From: Candidatus Bipolaricaulota bacterium
GTDB lineage: Bacteria; Bipolaricaulota; Bipolaricaulia; M55B111
Reading direction: 5' to 3'
Length of the DNA stretch: 5,088 nucleotides
Assembly: GCA_018334595.1 (NCBI GenBank)
Contig: JAGXLQ010000111.1
Span: 1 to 5,088, forward strand
Shown: positions 1 to 5,088 of the stretch, one piece after another
Layout: every line of letters begins with the position of its first letter
Position numbering within the stretch: the first letter of the stretch is position 1
The notes under the pieces: model-generated
Seen by the model: the letters and a program-made list of their open reading frames with translations, nothing else
The model's database searches: none
What the model was told of the DNA's origin: nothing
Made by a program: the position numbers and the translations under genes

Positions 1-235
1 TCCCGTAGTTGCCCACGAAATGGTCGTACTTTTTGAAGGCGGGATAGGCGTTGGCCGGAAGCATTTCACCGTGAGTGTATACGTCGACGCCCTTACCTTC
101 GGTCTGTTTGAGAAGTTCTTCCATGTCCTTGAGGTCGTGGCCGCTGATCAGTATTCCGGGTTTGTCCCCGACTCCAAGTTTTACCTGGGTTGGTTCCGGA
201 TCTCCGTAGATACTATGGGGTATCCTCGGTAACTC
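1..235 (-). pseudogene. hcp: Hybrid cluster protein (Hcp, hydroxylamine reductase family), 5'-truncated fragment running off the left edge
   Basis: Hcp is a cytoplasmic iron-sulfur enzyme of anaerobes and facultative anaerobes. It carries a hybrid Fe-S-O cluster and is linked to nitric oxide and hydroxylamine reduction. Translating the minus strand from 208 to 1 gives its typical middle region: YGDPEPT, then KPGILISGHDLKD, then GVDVYTHGEMLPANAYPAF, then KKYDHFVGNYG. The His of SGHDL (codon 139-137) and the Glu of HGEM (codon 67-65) are 24 residues apart, as are the hybrid-cluster ligands His244 and Glu268 of the Desulfovibrio protein. The N-terminal helical domain, about 220 residues with the first cluster's cysteines, is absent. 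The frame is closed by TAA at 238-236 and TAG at 247-245, and there is no ATG, GTG or TTG before the ATG at 124-122, which lies inside the homology. A full N-terminus (about 660 bases) could not fit before the cyclase stop at 417. I therefore call it a broken gene; an assembly join is the alternative. Family identity is near certain; pseudogene status is inferred. Confidence 0.75.
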
Positions 236-416
236 TTATAAAAGCTAACGAAGTCACCGGAAAAGTAGAAGGAACTGAGGACGGTTTGGAGTGCACAGTA
301 ATAGTTATCTTCCGAAACAGTAGTTTATTTATCACCTTCTGTAAGTGCTTTAGAGAAAATGCGTCGCCCTTCCCCAAGTCTCATGCTTTGAAAATATTAA
401 GCAAAAGATTTTATCT
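236..416. other. Gap between cyclase gene and hcp fragment; no gene recognised
   Basis: This 181-base stretch lies downstream of the diguanylate cyclase stop and upstream of the Hcp-like reading frame. It looks more AT-rich than the flanking genes, especially at 300-416. All three minus-strand frames were read for the missing Hcp N-terminal domain, and none resembles it. The longest ATG-started minus-strand frame I noted is only about 19 codons (325-384) and has no convincing ribosome binding site. A TGCTT/AAGCA inverted repeat (403-399 with 388-384) makes only a 5-bp stem with no following U-tract, so no terminator is called. TATAAG at 240-235 resembles a -10 box, but no matching -35 element was found. 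Confidence 0.5.
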
Positions 417-2534
417 CTACTTTTCCTCGTACATTTTCTCGTCGGCCTCCTTGAGCGCCTGTTCAACGGACCGGCCCTGGTCGGGATTCCAGTGGGATAA
501 GCCTATGGCCAGGGTGAGCGGAAAGTCCAGGAGATCAGAGTTTTCGTTCCAGTCACCTATCTCCTCTCTCAACCGCTTTGCCATGTACATAGAGTCCCCG
601 TTCGTCTCCGGCATCATAATCAGGAATTCGTCCCCACCATACCTGACAACTATATCAACCTGTCTCACGTTATCCTGAAGCAGGATTGCAACCTCTTGAA
701 GTACCAAATCGCCCGTCTGGTGCGAATAGCGATCGTTGACTTCCTTGAACCTGTTAATGTCGGTCATCAAAAAGGCTATGTTGTGCCCATAACGTTCGCT
801 CCTCTCCACTTCTTGGCTGAGGGTCTCGTTAAAGTACCTCCGGTTGTAGAGTCCGGTAAGAGGGTCACGGTCTGCCCTTTCCTTTAATTCCTGTTCAAGC
901 CTTATCCGCTTGATCTCCTCGTTTAAGTGGCCGGCAAGGATTTCGGTCAGTTCGATATCTACCTCACTGAACACGCCCTTCTCGTTCGAAGCGGCTTGAA
1001 ATACACCCAGGTCCCCTATTGGTACACTCATATAAGATCTCAATTCCGAACCTTCCGGCTTGGCTTCCTCCACTTCCCTTATATCTTCGCCCCAGAGAGT
1101 CTGCCCCTTAGAGAAGGACAACCCGGCAAGCGCCTCGTCCTTCTCGTACGAAGGTAGGTCAGAGATGTCGGGTTCGCTCGATGCCACAGGAACCAACCGC
1201 CCTTCGCGGTGGACGTAGATAATGCATATGTCAAACGCAAATACGTCTCCCGTGACTTCCATGGTGGCCCGATAAAGGTCGTTTTCGTTCTCACAGGCTT
1301 GAAACCTATCGACGGCGTTGTGCAGTTTCTTAAGCCTCTCCCTTTCTATCTCCAGGGACTTCTGGGCCTGCATTCGTTCTGAAATATCCCTATTTATTGA
1401 CAGGTTGGCCTGTTTTCCTTCGTATTCTATCGGGGTCACAACCACTTCCGTCCAGTATTCGTCCCCGTTCTTTCTCCTTTTCTCTTCGAGGAAACTCACA
1501 GTATCTCCCGCGGAAAGCTTTTGGTTGGCCTCCTCGTAACTCATCTTGGGTGAGCCCCCCTTCACAAGGTCCTCAATGAGATTCATGCCGCTAAGCTCTT
1601 CCCGAGAGTAACCTGTCTGCTCCTCGGCCGAGGTATTGACATCAAGGATTTTTCCATAATTATCCCGTCCCATGTCTAAGATGAAGATGGCATCGCCGAG
1701 CTCTTCAAAATAGCTTTGATATCTTTCCTTGTTGTCCTTTAGCTCTTTGAACATAAGCCGGTAAGGTTTCCTGAGGCCGGTGTTAATTATGGCAAGATAG
1801 ATAAGATAGAAAGACCCGAGCTTGAAAAGGTGCCCGATCAGGTTTGAAATCCCGTATACGCTTACGTAGAAGGTAAAGAATAGCTCGGCAAAAATCGTCA
1901 ACAAAATAGAAGTTGCTAACAGGTAAAAAGTCGATCGCTCCAGCCTGTCCCTAAAGCGGGCGAGGAGGTAGATACCCCCTAAGAGTATTCCTGATATTAC
2001 GTATTCACTCACCACCTTAAACGTGGTCAGCCCCGAACCGGGGACGAAGCAGTCGGGGAAGATACCCCAGTAAAAGATGGAAAGTAATAACAACAGGCTC
2101 GCGAAGGAGTATCCGGCAAACGCCCTCTTGTAATTTAGCTTTCTGGTGAAAAACACCGGAGCAATGAGGAGCGATACGCTCTCCAGGTACCTTCCCAGGA
2201 CCCAGAGCTGTGTAGCCAGGTTGGACCCGTACTCCGGGAATACGCCCATCCCCTTGTAGGCAAGCGTATGGAGTAAATCAATTCCTCCTACGAACAGGTA
2301 GGCAATTCCGAAGAAGATTAGATAGTCGTTATCGTGGTAAGAGCGGGTATTCCAGGCGACAGCAAAGATTGCAAAGGCAACTACGATGCTAAATATCTCC
2401 ACAAGCGAGTGAAAGAGGAGGTAATTGTAGGTGGAAAGAAAATAGGCCCCCGCTGTAAGGGCGAAGGCAAATATCCCGCGCTGCAGGGGGGCGTGCTTCG
2501 GACTCGTCAATAAGTCACCAGTTATGCTTTTCAA
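417..2534 (-). CDS. Membrane-bound diguanylate cyclase with MASE3-PAS-GAF-GGDEF architecture
   Basis: Predicted to make c-di-GMP from two GTP at the inner face of the cytoplasmic membrane. Residues about 20-255 form eight hydrophobic segments matching the MASE3 sensor domain, with H42, E46, D86, H89, W111, R115 and E118 in its usual conserved places (FHSLVEIFSI, DLLHTLAYKGMG, QLWVLGRYLES). A PAS domain follows (about 268-385, ending NRDIS), then a GAF domain (about 405-545, YMSVPIGDLGVFQA), a charged helical linker, and GGDEF (about 557-705). The cyclase domain looks active: DPLTGLYNRR at 557-566, metal Asp592, base-binding Asn600 and Asp609, and RYGGDEF at 631-637. An RQVD I-site at 624-627, five residues before GGDEF, predicts product inhibition. 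The start is TTG at 2534-2532: it is the first standard start codon after an in-frame TGA and has AGGTG four bases upstream. The gene lies 36 bases behind the HD-GYP phosphodiesterase gene and is probably in its operon. The MASE3 ligand is unknown. Confidence 0.93.
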   Translation of the reverse strand: MKSITGDLLTSPKHAPLQRGIFAFALTAGAYFLSTYNYLLFHSLVEIFSIVVAFAIFAVAWNTRSYHDNDYLIFFGIAYLFVGGIDLLHTLAYKGMGVFPEYGSNLATQLWVLGRYLESVSLLIAPVFFTRKLNYKRAFAGYSFASLLLLLSIFYWGIFPDCFVPGSGLTTFKVVSEYVISGILLGGIYLLARFRDRLERSTFYLLATSILLTIFAELFFTFYVSVYGISNLIGHLFKLGSFYLIYLAIINTGLRKPYRLMFKELKDNKERYQSYFEELGDAIFILDMGRDNYGKILDVNTSAEEQTGYSREELSGMNLIEDLVKGGSPKMSYEEANQKLSAGDTVSFLEEKRRKNGDEYWTEVVVTPIEYEGKQANLSINRDISERMQAQKSLEIERERLKKLHNAVDRFQACENENDLYRATMEVTGDVFAFDICIIYVHREGRLVPVASSEPDISDLPSYEKDEALAGLSFSKGQTLWGEDIREVEEAKPEGSELRSYMSVPIGDLGVFQAASNEKGVFSEVDIELTEILAGHLNEEIKRIRLEQELKERADRDPLTGLYNRRYFNETLSQEVERSERYGHNIAFLMTDINRFKEVNDRYSHQTGDLVLQEVAILLQDNVRQVDIVVRYGGDEFLIMMPETNGDSMYMAKRLREEIGDWNENSDLLDFPLTLAIGLSHWNPDQGRSVEQALKEADEKMYEEK

Positions 2535-2570
2535 AATGCACCTGAAACTTCATCAAAGGAGGTTACGTTA
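2535..2570 (-). other. 36-base intergenic junction of the c-di-GMP gene pair
   Basis: The HD-GYP gene ends with TGA (2573-2571) followed at once by in-frame TAA (2570-2568), a tandem stop. The gap then holds ACCTCCTTT (2563-2555), the cyclase ribosome binding site and the TTG start. There is no room for a separate promoter and terminator and no strong hairpin, so co-transcription of the two genes is the simplest reading. ACCTCCTTT is the sense of the 16S rRNA 3' tail rather than a ribosome binding site on this strand. Confidence 0.6.
2539..2543 (-). promoter_or_regulatory. Ribosome binding site (AGGTG) for the TTG-started cyclase gene
   Basis: On the minus strand AGGTG (2543-2539) is followed by four bases and then TTG (2534-2532). 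AGGTG complements part of the 16S anti-Shine-Dalgarno sequence CACCUCCU, and in that alignment a short spacer is expected. The cyclase frame has a TGA at 2552-2550 upstream and no ATG or GTG in between. This site therefore supports TTG as the real start. Confidence 0.65.
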
Positions 2571-5088
2571 TCACTTGTCCCCAAACTTTATCTCCCCTTC
2601 CTTCACCATGTCAACGATCACGTCAACGACTTCCGGGTCATACTTGTTTCCCCTGCCTTCCTTAATGACGTTTAAGGTTTGTTTTTTCGTCCTCGCCGCC
2701 CGGTAAGGCCTTCTGGTGCTCATGGCTTCCACCACGTCGACCGCGGCAAGTATCCGGACTTCCTTTGTTAGTTCGTCTCCCTTTAATCCATCCGGGTAAC
2801 CTGAGCCGTCGAGCCTCTCGTGGTGGTGTAGGGTCATCTCGGCAACTGGCCAGGGAAAATCCGTGTCCTTTAGTATCTTGTCGTAGCCCACCTCCGGGTG
2901 TGACTTAATCATTTGCCACTCTATGTCGGTTAGCTCCCCCGGTTTTGTCAGGATAGTCTCGGGAACGACTATCTTTCCAATATCGTGAAGCAGGCCTCCC
3001 AGGTAGAGGCCAAGGGACCTCTCTTCTTCTAGTCCCATTCTCCGCCCCACCTCCCTCGCCAGCTCGGCCACGCGTTGTTCGTGTTCTTGGGTATAGGGGT
3101 CACGTACGCCCAGTACACGGGAGGTGGTCTCGGCCAGTTCGACAAATGACTCTTGAAGTTTTTGCCTGTCAAGCTTGATCTGGTCTTCCAGCTCTCTTCT
3201 CTCGGTAATGTCCCCGACGAACCCAAGAAAGCGGCCGTCGGATACTTTAACGGATTTTACGTTCCAGTACCTTTTTGCCCCGTCCTTTCTTATAAACGGT
3301 ACCTCAATCGAAGCCTCCTCTTGCTCCGATAGCGTCTGAAAGTTGGCCTGAGCTTCATCGCGGTACTCTTCGGGGATGAGCTCAAGGAGGTTCATGCCCA
3401 GAAGCTCATTTCTTTTATAGCCGGTTATTCTGATTGCCGCCCGGTTTACGCTCACGTAGTTTCCCTTCTCGTCAGCGACAAAGATCCCTAAAGGTGATCT
3501 CTCCAGGTAGTTTCTAAACCGTCTTTCGTTTTCTTTTAGCTTTTTCTCCGCCCGTTTGCGGGCGGTAACATCCCTTACCACACAGATCAAGCCCCCGCCT
3601 TCGAGAGTTGTGAGAGAAACCTCCTGGGGAAACTTTCCCCCGTCCTTCCTCTTACCCATCGCCTCACCACACCACTCACCTTCTTCAAGCAACTTGGGCA
3701 TAACTACCTCTTCGAACCTCTTGAGCTGTTTCCCTTCGTAGAGGACCTTCCAGCTCCTTCCGATAAGTTCCTCAGGGGCGTCGTAGCCGTAGATATCCGC
3801 GTGGGCCTCGTTCACGTAGACGTACTCTTCGTCCTCGTTTAAGATAGCCATGCCGTCGACCGAAGATTCCATGGCCATATGTTGTCTCCTAAGTTCCCAT
3901 TCGGCCTTTCGGCGGGCCGTAATATCCCTGGCTATGGAGAGAACCCTCGTTTTACCCTCCAGCGTAAAAACGTGAGAACTGATTTCCACAGGAATTTTGT
4001 TACCGTCCTTCGTCCGGTGCGTAATTTCAAAGGTTAATTCGCCCCTATCTACAAGCTGCTTCATTATGCTGGGAACGTCCTTCCTGGCTTCCGTAGCATC
4101 GATATCGGCGGGAGACACCTGCAGCAGCTCTTCCCTCTGGTAGCCGAGGGCCTGGCAGGCGGGGTCGTTTACTTCGACGAACTTCCCCGGCATCCCATTT
4201 TCGTCCAGCTCGTGGAGGTACATCGGGTCGTTGGCGTTGTTGAAAATCTCCTGGAACTTCTTCTTTTCCGTCTTTAGTTCTGCCCTCGCGGATCTGCGGT
4301 CGTTCTCGACAGCGATATCGTGAAGCCCATAAGCAATATCCCCCGCAACCTCCTCGATCAAGCCATGCTCTTCTTCGTCATCGATGAATGCATTTGGAAT
4401 CGATACGGCAAGGAGGCCGTAAACGGTACCTTCATATGCTAATCTTACAGTAAGAGAAGTACGTCCTCTGTATTCTTCGGCCAGAGGGCAATCCTTACAG
4501 ATTGATGGGGAATCTTCCGTTATGATAACACCTGATTGAGTAAGTGTATTTTGGACCCTCTCAGGTAGGCCCCCTTCCTCAAGCACCCTACGCATTTTGG
4601 CGAAAGAATCCCCCAATCCCGATTGAGCAGACCCCACAAGTTCATTGGATTCATCGAAGAGAGCTATCCAGGCGTTGTAGTAACCCCGGAACTCGGTCAG
4701 GTTATCACATACTCTCTCGATTAGCTTGTCCCTTTCGTTTTCCTTGACCAACAGCTGGTTTACGTTTCTGATAGAACGCAGTACGGAAGTAAGGTGCCTC
4801 TGGCGGGTCACCGCCTTCCTGCGTTTGGTAATGTCCCTCACAAATTCTACTACACCCTTGACATCACCCGTCTCCGCATCCTTCATTGGGTAACTGAACA
4901 ACTCTATCCATTCCACTTCAGACTCGGGAAACCCACGGATATTTTCATTTTCGATCTCTCCCGTCTCCATGCACCTGAGCGTCGGACAGGGATCACAGGG
5001 TTCATCCTTGTTATGGTATACTTCATAACATTTCTTTCCTTCTAGCGGAGTGTTTTCTTCGTACCATTGGTTCATCTTCTGGTTGACA
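2571..5088 (-). CDS. Multi-sensor HD-GYP c-di-GMP phosphodiesterase (PAS-GAF-PAS-PAS-PAS-HD-GYP), 5' end outside window
   Basis: Predicted to hydrolyse c-di-GMP under control of stacked sensory domains. Residues are numbered from the ATG at 5075-5073, which is probably not the start: the frame stays open to the edge (VNQK before MNQWYEEN) and residue 1 falls inside a PAS fold. Visible domains: the PAS remainder (1-88) with GKKCYEVYH and EPCDPCP (Cys16, 27, 30, 35); GAF (about 95-255) with CKDCPLAEEY (Cys193, 196) and EEVAGDIAYGLHD; PAS domains at about 270-388, 394-507 and 512-628, each ending in a DIT or DVT linker; a short helical linker; then HD-GYP (about 645-825). The catalytic residues are all present: His665, His697-Asp698 (GLLHDIGK), His726, HHE 751-753, DGSGYP 756-761 and Asp780, followed by RRPYR. 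Tyr661 sits where trinuclear enzymes have Glu, which suggests a two-metal site (inference). No membrane segment is seen in the visible part. The gene ends in a tandem TGA-TAA stop, 36 bases ahead of the cyclase gene. Confidence 0.93.
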   Translation of the reverse strand, partial: VNQKMNQWYEENTPLEGKKCYEVYHNKDEPCDPCPTLRCMETGEIENENIRGFPESEVEWIELFSYPMKDAETGDVKGVVEFVRDITKRRKAVTRQRHLTSVLRSIRNVNQLLVKENERDKLIERVCDNLTEFRGYYNAWIALFDESNELVGSAQSGLGDSFAKMRRVLEEGGLPERVQNTLTQSGVIITEDSPSICKDCPLAEEYRGRTSLTVRLAYEGTVYGLLAVSIPNAFIDDEEEHGLIEEVAGDIAYGLHDIAVENDRRSARAELKTEKKKFQEIFNNANDPMYLHELDENGMPGKFVEVNDPACQALGYQREELLQVSPADIDATEARKDVPSIMKQLVDRGELTFEITHRTKDGNKIPVEISSHVFTLEGKTRVLSIARDITARRKAEWELRRQHMAMESSVDGMAILNEDEEYVYVNEAHADIYGYDAPEELIGRSWKVLYEGKQLKRFEEVVMPKLLEEGEWCGEAMGKRKDGGKFPQEVSLTTLEGGGLICVVRDVTARKRAEKKLKENERRFRNYLERSPLGIFVADEKGNYVSVNRAAIRITGYKRNELLGMNLLELIPEEYRDEAQANFQTLSEQEEASIEVPFIRKDGAKRYWNVKSVKVSDGRFLGFVGDITERRELEDQIKLDRQKLQESFVELAETTSRVLGVRDPYTQEHEQRVAELAREVGRRMGLEEERSLGLYLGGLLHDIGKIVVPETILTKPGELTDIEWQMIKSHPEVGYDKILKDTDFPWPVAEMTLHHHERLDGSGYPDGLKGDELTKEVRILAAVDVVEAMSTRRPYRAARTKKQTLNVIKEGRGNKYDPEVVDVIVDMVKEGEIKFGDK

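Noticed and set aside
20..232. Plus-strand open frame of 70 codons
   Set aside because: It lies exactly antisense to the Hcp homology on the minus strand, which has clear family motifs; the plus-strand product resembles nothing.
325..384. Minus-strand 19-codon frame (MRLGEGRRIF...) between the cyclase and hcp
   Set aside because: Too short, with no clear ribosome binding site and no recognisable product.
384..418. Inverted repeats just after the cyclase stop as a terminator
   Set aside because: The possible stems are 5-6 bp, AT-rich or with wobble pairs, one overlaps the stop codon, and none is followed by a U-tract in the right place.
190..678. Plus-strand open frame of 162 codons
   Set aside because: Most of it is antisense to the conserved GGDEF domain, and its product shows no recognisable motif or ribosome binding site.
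2515..2553. Minus-strand 12-codon frame (MKFQVHFEKHNW) overlapping the cyclase start out of frame
   Set aside because: It could be a leader peptide, but no ribosome binding site precedes its ATG and its length is within chance.
2555..2563. Perfect AAAGGAGGT ribosome binding site on the plus strand
   Set aside because: No plus-strand gene follows; downstream plus-strand frames are antisense to the conserved HD-GYP domain.
3200..4840. Recurring short DNA similarity (GGTAAYRTCCC-like) near 3203, 3563, 3918 and 4827
   Set aside because: These are the codons of the DIT/DVT linkers that end each PAS domain, explained by domain repetition rather than by a DNA repeat element.
4794..5045. Plus-strand open frame of 83 codons
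   Set aside because: Antisense to the PAS and PAS-GAF linker coding sequence, with no family resemblance.

Overview
The window carries two large minus-strand genes for cyclic-di-GMP turnover, followed downstream by the broken end of a third gene. All three read leftwards. An HD-GYP phosphodiesterase with many sensory domains (2571 to the right edge, N-terminus outside the window) lies upstream of a membrane-bound GGDEF diguanylate cyclase (417-2534). Only 36 bases separate them, so they are probably co-transcribed. One gene product should make c-di-GMP and the other should degrade it. Together they carry at least five PAS domains, two GAF domains and one MASE3 membrane sensor module.

Layout from right to left on the minus strand: 5088-2571 encodes a cut PAS domain with a cysteine motif, a GAF domain, three further PAS domains and a catalytically intact HD-GYP domain. 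2570-2535 is a short intergenic gap holding a ribosome binding site for a TTG start. 2534-417 encodes MASE3, PAS, GAF and GGDEF, with both the active site and the inhibitory I-site present. 416-236 shows no recognisable gene or clear terminator. 235-1 is clearly homologous to the hybrid cluster protein (Hcp, hydroxylamine reductase family), but it begins at about the second domain of that protein. It has in-frame stops just upstream and no start codon before the homology, so the gene appears 5'-truncated.

The organism is a bacterium, because GGDEF and HD-GYP enzymes are essentially bacterial. Hcp and the cysteine-containing PAS and GAF variants suggest an anaerobe or an organism facing redox or nitrosative stress. 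The GAF domain of the cyclase resembles, from memory, GAF domains of euryarchaeal (haloarchaeal) sensor proteins. I cannot assign a phylum. No tRNA, rRNA, CRISPR array, insertion sequence or phage gene was seen. The window looks like an ordinary signalling locus; its main oddity is the truncated hcp.
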